From: Davidsoniella eucalypti
Taxonomy: Eukaryota; Ascomycota; Sordariomycetes; Microascales; Ceratocystidaceae
Reading direction: 5' to 3'
Length of the DNA: 64,000 nt
Assembly (NCBI GenBank): GCA_004009845.1
Contig: RMBW01000004.1
Location: 434,001 to 498,000, forward strand
The notes below the pieces were generated by a model. The model made no database searches and had not been told where the DNA came from. It worked only from the letters and a program-made list of their open reading frames with translations. Made by a program: the position numbers and the translations under genes. This document shows positions 11,693 to 22,424 of this stretch, one piece after another. Each line of letters starts with the position of its first letter. The first letter of the stretch is position 1.

Positions 11693-12531
11693 AGTGATGG
11701 ATGTCCTAGAGGATGGTGGTTTGTTTGTAGTCGTAAATTATGGTTGTGATTAAAGATGTATATTGAGCAGAAGGACGGACGAAGATGCGAATGACTATTA
11801 TGGTATGGTAGTCCAAAAACAGGAAAAGGCTTAAAGAAAATGGGTGACTAGGAGCATAGAGATTAAAGTAAGCAAAGCGCTATTTCTTGACTGGCGCAAA
11901 ATTCCGGTATTATGTTTCGGTTATAGGAAAAGTACTTTTCGCAGCACAGGAAGGCTTTAATATGAGATTGATTAGTATATAGAAGAAAAGAATGTAGCCT
12001 CAAAGTCGGTCGCCTGCGCAAAACGAGACATGCATTCATGCATTGTTTGATTTGATTGGGTTTATCTGCCATTAGCGACTTGTTTCGCTTCTATTTGTTT
12101 TGATCGCTCCCAATTAGGAATGACGCCACTTATGCTGTCGCGGTCGTTGCGCGTGTTGAATAGGCCTCCGCCACACCCTCTTTAGTACAGCAAATATGTG
12201 GCGTAAAATTGAGCCAATCACGTGCGTGCTGCACTTCAAAGACCATGTACTAAACCCTATCAGGACATTTGTTTACTACATAGCAAGGTTCAATTGTTAG
12301 GTTGACATTGACGGAGTAACCCCCCTCAACATTGCAGGCCCTGAGTTCACTACAGCTCGTTATAAGCTACGGGGCCTTAAGCTTGTTAAGAGCACTACTA
12401 CAACCTTGGTCGCATTGGCAGTTAGACTGCGCTCTGAGATTTTTGTCCCTTGCCTGGAAAATCCACCCAAACAAAGCATCACCACATCATATTTGGATGT
12501 TCATTGCATCGTCCATGAACTCTGCGATACG
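11693..12531. promoter_or_regulatory. Shared divergent promoter of INCENP and SMC2
   Basis: This 839-bp gap separates two divergent mitotic chromosome genes. A CCAAT box (12214-12218) directly abuts a CACGTG E-box (12219-12224), forming CCAATCACGTG about 310 bp upstream of SMC2. A GC-rich patch with CGCGGTCGTTGCGCG lies at about 12138-12153. No other gene is supported here. That one element drives both genes is inference from the layout. Confidence 0.5.
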
Positions 12532-15500
12532 ATGAGAGTGATCGAAATTATCATTGACGTATGTCTTGTCCCATGAAATTTCAAAACTCATATCCTGACC
12601 ATTTTTTTTCTACAAATAGGGCTTCAAGTCGTATGCGGTGAGAACCGTTATTTCAGGATGGTACTGCGACTTCCCCTCCCCCTCTATACCCCCCATCCAC
12701 TGAATACCTCGAGCTGACACTTTGACCCAGGGATGAGAGCTTCAATTCCATTACAGGCCTCAACGGCTCCGGCAAATCTAATATTCTGGATTCGATATGT
12801 TTCGTCCTGGGTATCACCAACATGTCCACCGTCAGAGCTCAGAACCTGCAGGTACCGTCTCCCACAGGCTCTGCTCAATATACGCTCAGTAACTTACAGC
12901 GCATAGGATTTGATCTACAAGCGTGGCCAAGCTGGTGTCACCAAAGCCTCTGTTACTATTGTGTTCGATAACCGCGACAAGTCGAAGTCTCCCATCGGTT
13001 TCGAAGAATATGCGACAATCAGCGTTACCCGCCAGATCGTCTTGGGCGGTACATCGAAATATCTGATCAATGGCCACAGAGCTCAGCAACAGACCGTCCA
13101 AAATCTATTCCAGTCTGTTGGCCTGAATATCAACAACCCCAACTTCTTGATCATGCAGGGTCGCATTACCAAGGTCCTGAACATGAAGGCTGTCGAGATT
13201 CTCGCCATGATCGAAGAGGCTGCTGGCACACGCATGTTTGAAGATCGCCGTGATAAGGCTCTGAAGACTATGTCTAAAAAAGATCTTAAGCTCCAGGAAA
13301 TCACTGCCCTTCTACGAGAGGAGATTGAGCCAAAGCTGGAGAAGCTTCGGACCGAAAAAAGAGCGTTCCTCGACTTCCAACAAACTCAGAACGATCTTGA
13401 GAGATTGACACGCCTTGTAGTGGCTCACGACTATGTTAGGCTACAGGAGAAACTACAGCAATCCGGCGCTGATCTTGACGGCAAGAAGCAACGCCTCAAT
13501 GATCTCGAAGGCTCTACCAACAAACTGAAGAGCGAGATATCTCACTTGGAAGAAGACGTGAAACGTATTCGTGCCCAGCGAGAAAAGGAAATGAAGAAGG
13601 GGGGGAAGACAGCTGCATTGGAAGACGTTGTCAAGAAACACTCAAACGAGCTTGTCCGTCTCTCCACTGTCATCGATCTCAAGAAATCCAGTCAAACCGA
13701 AGAACTAGATAAGAAGTCTGTCATCGAAAAGGCTGTTGCGGAGCTGGAAGCCTCTCTTGAAGTGAAATCTAAGCTCTATGAACAGGCTAAGACGAGATAT
13801 GATTCAGCCAAGGAGGAGCTAGAAAAACAAAGCCGCGAGGCCGAGTCTAAAGAGGAGCTGCTCCAGACATTGCAAACTGGTGTTGCCTCCAAAGATGGAA
13901 AAGAGAGTGGTTACCAAGGCCAGCTACAAGATGCTCGTAACCGCGCCTCTGCTGCTGCGACTGTTCAGGAACAAGCAAAGATCAAAATTGCACATCTTGA
14001 GAAGCGCATCACAGCCGAAGAGCCTCGCGCATTGAAAGCCAAAGAGCAAAATGCTAGCCTTCTGCACGATCTAGAGTCTATGAAGGTAGAGGCTCAAAGA
14101 TTACAGGCCAAGATGGTTGAAATGGGAGTTGAGCCGGGACAAGAGGAGGAACTCTTTAAGCAAGAGACGGCCTTACAACAAACGATACGAAATCTACGCC
14201 AAGAATCCGATCAACTGAAGAGAAAGGTCGCCAATATTGACTTCAACTACGCTGATCCGGTGCCAAACTTTGACCGGTCTAAGGTGAAGGGTCTTGTAGC
14301 ACAACTTTTCACTGTCGACCAAGAGCATCTTGAGGCTGGTACCGCCCTCGAGATTTGTGCTGGCGGCCGTCTTTACAACGTCGTCGTTGACAACGAGGTT
14401 ACTGGCACCCAACTTCTTCACGGTGGAAAACTTCGCAAGCGTGTCACTATTATCCCTCTAAACAAGATCGCCCCCTTCAGAGCTTCTGCACAAGCAATTG
14501 CGACTGCACAAAGAATCGCACCCGGCAAGGTTGACCTTGCTCTTACTCTCGTCGGTTACGATGAAGAAGTTTCTGCTGCTATGGAGTTTGTTTTCGGAAA
14601 TACTCTCATTTGCGCAGACGCCGAGACTGCCAAAAAGACTACCTTCGATCCCCATGTTCGCATGCGCAGTATCACTTTCCAGGGTGATTCTTATGATCCA
14701 TCTGGTACTCTTTCTGGTGGTAGTGCACCCAATTCTAGCGGTGTGCTCCTCACTCTACAGAAACTCAACAACATCATGCGAGAACTGCGCCGGACGGAGG
14801 CTACCCTTAAGGCTTTACAAATCAAGATCGGCACGGAGAAGTCTAAGCTAGACAAGGCACGGAGAATAAAGCAGGAGCTGGACCTCAAGTCTCATGCGAT
14901 CAAACTTGCCGAAGAACAGATCAGTGGCAATTCTTCGTCCTCAATCATCCACGAGGTTGAGAACATGAAACAGACTATCCAACAACTCATCGTAGATATC
15001 GCCGAGGCACAGAAGCGCCATGCTGAAGCCAGCGCTGACGTTAAACGCATCGACAAGGATATGAAGGATTTCGACAACAACAAAGACGGAAAGCTGATTG
15101 AGCTGCAAAAGTCTTTGGACAAATTGCGCGCGAACCTGACAAAGAACACTTCTGGTGTTAAGTCTCTTCAAAAGGAGCTTCAGGGCGCTCAGCTAGACTC
15201 AGAACAAGCTGGCGTCGATCTTTCGAATGCACGCGAGCAACTACAGGAAGTTGAGCTTGCTATCAAAGCTCAACAAGAAGAGATTGAGAGTTTGGTCAAG
15301 CAACAAGCCCAGATCCAGGATGAACATGCCTCAATTCAAGCCCGCCTAGACGATGAGAGAGCCAAGCTTCATGTATTCAACGACGAACTACGGGCACTTG
15401 AAGAGGCTATGAGGTCCAAGAATGCTCGTATCACGGAAGAATCCCTCGAGATGCAGACACTTGGCCACCAGACCGAAAAATCGCACAAAGAGCGTGAGGA

Positions 15501-16329
15501 TGCTGGACTTGCCGTCAAGCACATGGAAGAACAGCACGACTGGATTGCCGATGAAATGAATCTTTTTGGCCGCCAGGGAACTCCCTACGACTATAAGAGC
15601 CAGAACATCCGCGAGTGTCGATCTACCCTGAACAACCTCACGGAAAGATTCCAGGGCATGAAGAAGAAGATCAATCCCAAGGTCATGAACATGATTGACA
15701 ATGTAGAGAGGAAGGAAGCAGCGCTAAAGCAGATGATGAAGACTGTCATTCGCGACAAGCGCAAGATTGAGGAAACAATTGTGTCACTGGACGATTACAA
15801 GACCAAGGCGCTAGAAAAGACATGGAAGAAAGTCAACGCTGACTTTGGCCAGATCTTCTCGGAGCTGTTGCCTGGTGGAAGCTTCGCCAAGCTAGATCCA
15901 CCAGAAGGCAAGACGATCGGTGATGGTCTTGAGGTCAAGGTTTGCCTGGGTAAAGTCTGGAAGCAAAGCTTGACTGAGCTAAGTGGTGGTCAACGGTAAG
16001 TTGCTTAAATTACATCTTTATTATAGCGACCCAAGATAGAATGGCTTACTAACTTGTTCGATAGTTCTCTGGTTGCCCTATCACTCATTATGGCGTTACT
16101 ACAGTTCAAGCCAGCGCCAATGTATATCCTTGACGAGGTCGATGCCGCTCTAGATCTTTCACACACGCAAAATATTGGCCGTTTGATCAAGACACGCTTC
16201 AAGGGCTCTCAGTTCATCGTTGTCTCCCTCAAGGATGGCATGTTCCAGAATGCCAATCGTATCTTCCGCACCCGCTTTAGCGAAGGCACTAGTATGGTGC
16301 AGGCTTTGACACCGGCAGACATGAAATAA
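12532..16329 (+). CDS. smc2: Condensin subunit SMC2 (Cut14 family)
   Basis: Five exons, 12532-12558, 12620-12660, 12731-12851, 12907-15995 and 16065-16329, give 1180 residues, the normal SMC2 length. The start MRVIEIIIDGFKSYA is diagnostic. Walker A is GLNGSGKS (32-39), followed by two long coiled coils around the hinge (about residues 520-670, with SGGSAPNSSG). The ABC signature LSGGQR lies at about 1088-1093, split by the last intron within the Arg codon, and Walker B is MYILDEVDAALD. SMC2 pairs with SMC4 in condensin and compacts mitotic chromosomes by ATP-driven loop extrusion. The first three exons are tiny (27, 41 and 121 nt), a pattern common at the 5' end of fungal SMC genes. It is divergent from INCENP and convergent with the membrane protein downstream. 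Confidence 0.96.
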
Positions 16330-16736
16330 ATCAACACAGCACTATCACTGTGTCTTTGTATATGATTCGAATATTTGTAACTTCTGTTTCCGGGGGGTTT
16401 TCCTTCTTTCTGCTTTTTCTCCTTTTCTTTTTCTTTATTGGTAGGTAGGATCCAATATTATCTCTCATCAAATCTGGAGAGGCTCGGCATATCGGGAATT
16501 GGTATTTGCATTTGGGTCTTTCAACATTGGGGTATTTCATTGTATTATGACGGATTTAGGCTTTCCCTATTATGCTACATTTTTTGCTATATATGTTCTT
16601 GTTTAATATTTTGTTCATGGAACACGCCTTATATGCTAATGTGAAACTATGCTATAGTCGTCGTGTTTGGGATATGTTCTGTAGATAATGTCTCTATGTA
16701 CTGGCCGAAAAACTTGTGTTGAATACCCATCATAAT
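16330..16736. other. Convergent 3' intergenic region
   Basis: T-rich sequence lies between the SMC2 stop and the stop of the minus-strand membrane protein gene. It holds short pyrimidine tracts (about 16400-16438) and no supportable gene. Confidence 0.4.
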
Positions 16737-17954
16737 CTACTCGATTACGACGCCCATGCCAACTTCAAGGAACGACTCGGGAATCTTCGAGGCCTCTTCA
16801 GACAGTAGAGGGACGAGCTGTAAAGCACCGTCTGAGTATGTAGACACATGGTAAGACCAATCGGAGCTGAACATGGAGTCGCCCTGGCTGAAGTTCATCT
16901 TTTTGATACCCTTGCCTGATTTTGGTAGTGACTCGGTGACTGTTGGAGGATCTATGTCAATAAACTGTAGCGCATAAGGTGTGACTTATGGAATAGACTT
17001 ACCAGTGATGTTCGGGCGACGAATAACCCAATCTTTGGAGTTTTCCTCTAGCTTCTCGGGCAACATGCATAGAGAGCGGACTTCGCGAGTACCCATCTCG
17101 CCATCAAGGCAACGATCAACGCGGACAAGGCCAAGCTTTCCTTTGATACCAAGATAAGTTGCGATTTCAGCGGGTAGTTCACGGCCCATGTTTAGCAGAC
17201 GAACAGTCTGAGAGCCCATACGAACCGGCTCGTACTTGTAGCCAATACCGTCAATTTCGTCCTTGGTAGGGAACTCGATAGGCAGAAGAGCTTCTTTGTC
17301 TGGCTGTCCAGCGAGGCCCTTGTAGACCTTTGCTAGCAGTAGAGCCAAGATACCCTGCCAGCCACGCTCAACCCACGGGAATGAGATGATGAGGAAAGCC
17401 TCGTTGGGGGCCTTGTCTAGCGAGCCGCGAGTCTTGATGATATCGGGAACCCAAATCTCGATGCCAAGGCGACCTAGGTTGGGGCAGGTAGAGGGGAGAA
17501 GAATATCCCATTCGGAAGCACTCGGGGCTTGTTCCACGAAGGCATACAGTGCATCATATTGCATGCCCCGTCGCACGATTTTAGACTTTGCCAGCTCGAT
17601 TCCGCGGCAGGGGACTACGGGATATGCGCAGAGCCGAGCAATTTTAGATGTGGATGTAGATGCCTTTTGAGGGGCAGAAGCATTAAGAGAACGCAAAGGT
17701 GCGTTTCCAGCGCGCGATGTACGGATGGAGAGTAGAGTGTGGGTTTGTACAAGAGCCTCGCTGAACTTGAGCGGAAGTGGCGGCAAGATGACGATTAAAG
17801 GCACGAGAAAGCCGCAAAGTGTGATGAAGAGAAGGACGTATGTGGATATTTCGATTTCTTTGAGGCTCTCCCAGGTATAGACAGAAAGGTCAATGTTGCG
17901 CTGTAGATAGCGGTCGATGCGGAAGGCATCAACGTAGTTGCTAAGGCTGCTCAT
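16737..17954 (-). CDS. Single-pass membrane protein of unknown function
   Basis: Two exons, 17954-17003 and 16951-16737, give 388 residues. The 51-nt intron (17002-16952) has a GTAAGT donor; the nearer acceptor, CTACAG, gives an immediate stop, whereas ACATAG keeps the frame to the end. The protein has a short polar N-terminus, one strong hydrophobic segment at about 36-60 (TYVLLFITLCGFLVPLIVIL), a variable Ser/Ala linker, and then a compact soluble region of about 280 residues with a WVERGWQGILALLL helix and a C-terminal FLEVGMGVVIE. I do not recognise the domain. The length, single anchor and well-behaved coding frame suggest a conserved fungal ER or mitochondrial membrane protein, but that location is a guess. 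A CACGTG E-box lies upstream at 18377-18382. Confidence 0.8.
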
Positions 17955-18638
17955 GGTGGCGATGATGTGGTATATGAATTACAATTAAGGTAGAACAATT
18001 ATTAAAGACGAGAATGAGAACGATTGGGCGCCAGGCCACAGTATGATTAAGAATAAGAGAAAGAAACGATTGACCTAGCAATGGCGATAAAGACAAAGGT
18101 GTAGCTTGAAATTAATGGAAGGAGATAGAGAAACAAGTTACAAAATATATTGACAGCAAGAAAGAAAAGAGAAGCCGTCATATAGACGCCCAAAGCTCCA
18201 AAGCTCCTTGTTCATCTTCTTTCTCATCACGGGCGCGTCTTGTTCATGAAACACCGAAACAGCACACTTTTGTACTGTAGACGACTTTCCCCTAGGCCAA
18301 AATCTGAAACTCGAAACATCATCGTCAAACAAAGTGGAATCACGCACGGCCGGCCTGTCGGTATGACCTGAAAAGTCACGTGTTAGAAGAGATAACCAAA
18401 TAATAAAACATTTATTTTTTAATTTTTTTAATTTTTTTAATTCATCAATCTTATGAAAGTTTATGGTACACAAACGCAAATATCGTAGAAGAGATGTCCA
18501 TTACGTGCTACGAATATGGCATGTACAAAAACCGTACAATCTGAATCAAACTCCCGTTGCGATCACTTCATGTTTTGGCCACTTTCAGCCATTGGTAAAG
18601 TCCGGACTTTGCATTTTGCACATGTCTTTTTATATTTA
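17955..18638. other. Promoter side of the membrane-protein gene
   Basis: The region is AT-rich with a tandem AATTTTTTT tract at about 18411-18441 and a CACGTG E-box at 18377-18382. A 113-codon frame on the minus strand (18479-18138) is compositionally poor (Lys/Leu run then mixed) and is not accepted as a gene. Confidence 0.4.
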
Positions 18639-18775
18639 ACGTCTACCTAAATCACTAAGATTATACGACGCCGTATTGGATACCAGACAGATATTTAAAG
18701 CCCTCCGCTAGATAAACTCAATAGTTGCATGTGCGGGGCGACCTAGCCCCGAAGAACTAGTGGTCTATACCTCTA
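18639..18775 (-). mobile_element. 3'UTR fragment of a second LINE family (LINE-B)
   Basis: About 137 bp match the sequence at 28181-28324 in the same orientation, with shared blocks such as TTGGATACC, CAGATATTT, CCTCCGCT and CTAGCCCCGAAGAACTAGTGG. At 28 kb this block lies directly downstream, on the minus strand, of a LINE ORF2 remnant, so it is read as the 3'UTR of that family. Substitutions and small indels show that the two copies are old. Confidence 0.7.
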
Positions 18776-19267
18776 CCAAGAGCAATAAAAAAACAGTATC
18801 TCCACAAAGCCCTTCCCCAAAAGACAGACCCATAAAACCAATTCCTTAAGTGGAGCTACCACCCCCACTATTCAGTGAGCGGTTGGTGGCCGTAAGAAAT
18901 AAAAAGCTGGTAATCGAGTCGTATGCTATGAAGCACAGCGACAAAATACCCTCGCCGCGGGGCGGGCATCCGGAACCTTCAAAAAGGCTGCCCATCGAGT
19001 GTGAGTGCAATGGGACTAGGGAGACCAACGATCGAAAAGGTGCGGGGTCGGTCGCTGGTGAGAACATTCCTCGAGAGGGGAAAAGTCGGGCTCAAGGCCT
19101 TACAAAACGGTGCATAGAAGACGACAGATGTCGAAAAAGAAAACGAGAATGGACAGCAACATTGGGGATACGTGCTGGCCGCTCTTAAAACCCCACGACG
19201 AGGGGGCGTACTCGAACTTAAAGGTACCCCCCCCCCCCGAGGGTTATAGGAGGGAAGGTTGCCTTTG
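18776..19267 (+). other. Possible 5' leader of the plus-strand LINE-A copy
   Basis: GC-richer sequence with no clear gene lies between the LINE-B fragment and the LINE-A ORF1 start. A C12 run sits at about 19227-19238. An open frame of about 110 codons (18850-19188) is purine-rich and may be part of an untranslated leader. The minus-strand LINE-A copy has no matching leader, so this is unproven. Confidence 0.3.
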
Positions 19268-20604
19268 ATGGAAACATTCGGATCAAACACTATAAATAAC
19301 ACCTTTACCCTCGAGCTTCCAATGGAAGACAAGGTGCCAGAGGCCCCTTCCCTACCGGCACGAGTCGCGGACGCCCTCGATCGGCTTCGACGTGATCGGG
19401 AGGAAGACGCGACGACCGCTGTAAAGGTCTACGCGCTCGTCAGACCTCTCCTCGCCGCAATGCGCGAGAATGTCCGTGAAGGACACCTAACCACTCTGGA
19501 CTCCTTCGTTTAAAACATTGTCCTTGGGACCACCGGGTCGTAGGGTAGTAAACCTAAACGAGCCGCCCAGCCTGCTCCGGCCCCCCGAGGCAGGTACTCC
19601 GGTTTCCAAACCTCCCTCCACCGGTTCCAAGACCAGCGACCCCAAGACCAACCTCAACAACAGCCCCAATGCCACCCACCCCCTCCCAGCTAAGCTGGAG
19701 AAAACCCCTCGTTTCGCCTTCCGGATGAAGGCAGACCACCAGTTGAGGGACTCAGACCGCGTCATGATGGCCCAGACCATCAATGACGCCTTCACTGGTC
19801 TCAAGGACTGCGTTGCGTCGGCGCATTTCGCAAGCCACGGCTTCACAGTGGTGGCTAAGTCGGCCGAGGCAGGTGATCGCCTCCGTACCCACAAGGGCCT
19901 TCTTGAGAAGAAGTTCCAAGTCTCCTTCCAGGAGATAACCGACCGTCTCGAGTACCGAGTGGTACACATCGCTGAAAAGTGTTGTGATGCTTGCAGGTAT
20001 AAGAGGCCCCGCCACCCTCAAATTGGCGGCTAAAATTGCTAAAGCGCACACTGGAGTGGCGCCTGTTGAGGTCCGATGGACCAAGAACAACCACAAGAAC
20101 TTGGGTCTGCAAATGTCCTTCTTCTTCCCCAAAGAAGCGAACAGGTTCCAGATTGGCCAGAGTTCGCTCTCAAGACGAATTCACCCACAGCCAGTCATCC
20201 ACCAGTGTGGAAGATGCTGGGGCTTTCACAGGTCCCAGTTCTGCCACAAGGCTAAACGGTGTGCCAAATGCGGTCGTGCGGCCCATACTGGTGATTGCAA
20301 CTCACCGAAGGTTTGCATCAACTGTGGCGGCCCACATGAGGCCAATAACCGCAAGTGCCGAGCAAGACCAACTTGCTCGAAAGGCGTCATTGTCTCACCA
20401 GACCCCTCCAAACTTCAAGAGCTTCGCAAGAAGCATTGCAAGGAGGCCCAGGAGTCTGGGAAGGTTGCTTCCGACACCTCGGCGGGTCGAGCGACCGACT
20501 CGAGCTCACCAGGAGCCCCCACTGCCAACGTGAGTTCCTCGAACTCTTTCGCTCCCCTCGCCGAGATGGAGATAGATAGCGATGAAGTACCGTCTCATGA
20601 ATAG
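19268..20604 (+). pseudogene. LINE-A copy 1 ORF1 (gag-like, CCHC knuckles), broken
   Basis: The start is the ATG at 19268 (METFGSNT). The frame stops at 19511-19513, where the other copy has a Gln codon (CAA to TAA); at least one further frame change follows. The middle part (DHQLRDSDRVMMAQ, about 19730-19990) and a Cys/His cluster with three knuckle-like modules (CGRCWGFHRSQFC, CAKCGRAAHTGDC, CINCGGPHEANNRKC; about 20210-20360) are readable in other frames. ORF1 ends at the TAG at 20602-20604, overlapping the ORF2 start. ORF1 proteins of this class coat the element RNA. Several C:G to T:A changes cluster at the premature stop. Confidence 0.85.
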
Positions 20605-22140
20605 ACGTCCTTCAAACTATTACTGAGCTGCTACGCCCCTCCTACGTGTGCTTCAGGCAAATGTGGGACGAGCGAATAGTGCTCACAATCAGCTGTTGCA
20701 GGTGGCCTCCACAGGCCGCTTTGATGTAATTTTTGTCCAGGAGCCCTGGATGTAAGAGATGATCTGTTAGCCATCTCAAATTTGACAAGTTTTCCCCTAC
20801 CCATGACTAGTCACAGTCAAGGCCCCGTGTGCTGATGTACGTCTGGAAAGCTTCCTCCCCCCCGGCCTCTACAGAACCACAGGCGTTTCTCCCCCGACAT
20901 CCTCTCTCTCACCCTTCACTGTTCCCCCGAGATAAAGATAGTCAACATGTATCGAGCTCCTAGCGGTAGGATGCCCGACAGCCTTAATCCCTTATTCAAC
21001 ATTTTAACACGCCGGCGATTTCAACTTGCACCACGAATCATGAACCCAATGTATCCCGCTCCTCTGGAGCAGACCAGCTGGTTCAATGGATGGAAATACT
21101 CTTCGACTGGCTAGCCCTATCGGGCAGTCCACATACAACAGAGGCCATGTGCTCGACCTCGTACTGACAAACATCCTAGGAGCTACCTCGGTGATCCTGC
21201 CGGATGCTCACTCGTCTTCAGACCATGAGTCTGTAGGCACCTTTATCCAAATAGGGCAGCAGCAGCAGCCCCCATTATACAGACTCAGGATGAAACCTGG
21301 GGACGGTACACTGTTGGAATCCGACCTTGCGCACATCCCACGCCCACTCTAAACGGGGTTGACGTCCAAAGGCTAGACATCAACGGCATTGAAGTGATTT
21401 CGACTACTCTCCGAGCCATCCGCCCTGTGGTACACACCAGTGCACCATACAAGGACATTTGGAATGCAGACTGCCAAAATGCCGGACTTGATTTCCTTGC
21501 TGCTAAGAAACAAGGCGCTAGAGCTCGCAGTCCGAGATCCTAGAGTTCCGGCAACTCGCAGCTGCTTGGCCACTACGAAGAATCTCGCACCCTGGTAGGC
21601 CGGACCGAGTTCTTTGATGTCCTGGGCACATTGGAATCGAGGGAAACGAACAAGCTAACACCCTCGCTAAAGAAGCCTGTCTTCACTCGCCCGACTTTCC
21701 GAAGGTGCCAAAAGAGCTGTCAAACGATGGTTCCAACTAAAAGCCGCCGAATGGTAGCTCCACCCCTTTATAGGGAACTGGAGATTCCATGGCCTAAGGG
21801 CCCTCCCGATGAGCTCCGTCTTAACAGACGACATCTCGGGTTCTTACTTCAGTGTCGAACTCAACATGGCGACTTCAAGGCCTATCACGAAAAGTTCCAA
21901 CACACTGATGCACATGTCTCATGTGCCTGTGGGCTCCCAAAGAGTCCCACTCATCTCATAAGGTGTCCTACAGCCCGGCACAGATGCTCCTACTTTGGCC
22001 GCAACCGCAGCCTCGGAATCCAGGACTTCGTTCTTGGAACTCCGCTGCACAGCGCCCACCGTTCATTATCTTATAATTGTTACATTGTAGCAGTGACCCT
22101 AGTCACACACCATAGTGATGGTCTCCTCTATGACCACTAG
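20582..22140 (+). pseudogene. LINE-A copy 1 ORF2 remnant (endonuclease and RNase H ends only)
   Basis: The AP-endonuclease part is recognisable but broken by several frameshifts (for example LDLVLTNI and SSDHESVG at about 21150-21250). It then joins RNase H sequence (CPGHIGIEGNEQA in fragments, about 21610-21670) and the C-terminal zinc-like segment CACGLPKSPTHLIRC (about 21915-21965). No reverse transcriptase motif remains. Confidence 0.85.
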
Positions 22141-22194
22141 GGCTATATAGGGTTCCACCACATCCTATGTTTTTAGAAGCTAGGTACACAAGTA

Positions 22195-22291
22195 TTTGTA
22201 TTTGTATTTGTTATTATTAACGAGCGCGGGGGAGTCGAGCCAATAAAATTGGGACGCGGCTCCCACCCATCACCTTAAGGGACATGCGCAC
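22195..22291. other. Spacer between the tail-to-tail LINE-A copies
   Basis: About 97 bp separate the two 3' ends: TTTGTA repeats, then a short GC-rich unique sequence. This would be the loop of a hairpin formed by the two LINE copies. Confidence 0.7.
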
Positions 22292-22324
22292 GGTGTCTAT
22301 CTACTAACTACTTGTGTACCTAGC
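22292..22324. repeat. 33-bp inverted repeat, left copy
   Basis: GGTGTCTATCTACTAACTAC followed by TTGTGTACCTAGC is the exact reverse complement of 27641-27673. The GCTAGGTACACAAGTA part is the LINE-A 3' terminus, also seen at 22179-22194. Confidence 0.95.
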
Positions 22325-22424
22325 TTCTAAACACAGGGTGTGGTGGAGCCCTGTATAACCCTAGTGGTTATAGAGGGGACCATCACTGTGGTGTGTGACT
22401 AGGGTCACTGTTACAGTGTAACAA

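Larger units (their letters stand above)
19268..22194 (+). mobile_element. LINE-A copy 1: Tad1/I-like non-LTR retrotransposon, internally deleted
   Basis: The order is ORF1 (gag-like with zinc knuckles), a truncated endonuclease, then directly the end of RNase H, a C-terminal Cys/His region and the 3'UTR ending GCTAGGTACACAAGTA (22179-22194), followed by TTTGTA repeats. Compared with the minus-strand copy at 22325-27604, all of the reverse transcriptase is missing. The deletion junction lies near 21515-21540, where the ORF2 Lys/Gln-rich segment (AAKKQ) meets the region before the RNase H motif PGHIGIEGNE. A second small deletion near 22040 removes sequence between two ACTCCGC repeats. The copy cannot move by itself. 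Confidence 0.9.

Noticed and set aside
18138..18479. 113-codon minus-strand ORF upstream of the membrane-protein gene
   Set aside because: It starts in an AT-rich tandem tract giving a Lys/Leu run, has no motif, and overlaps the promoter of the neighbouring gene.
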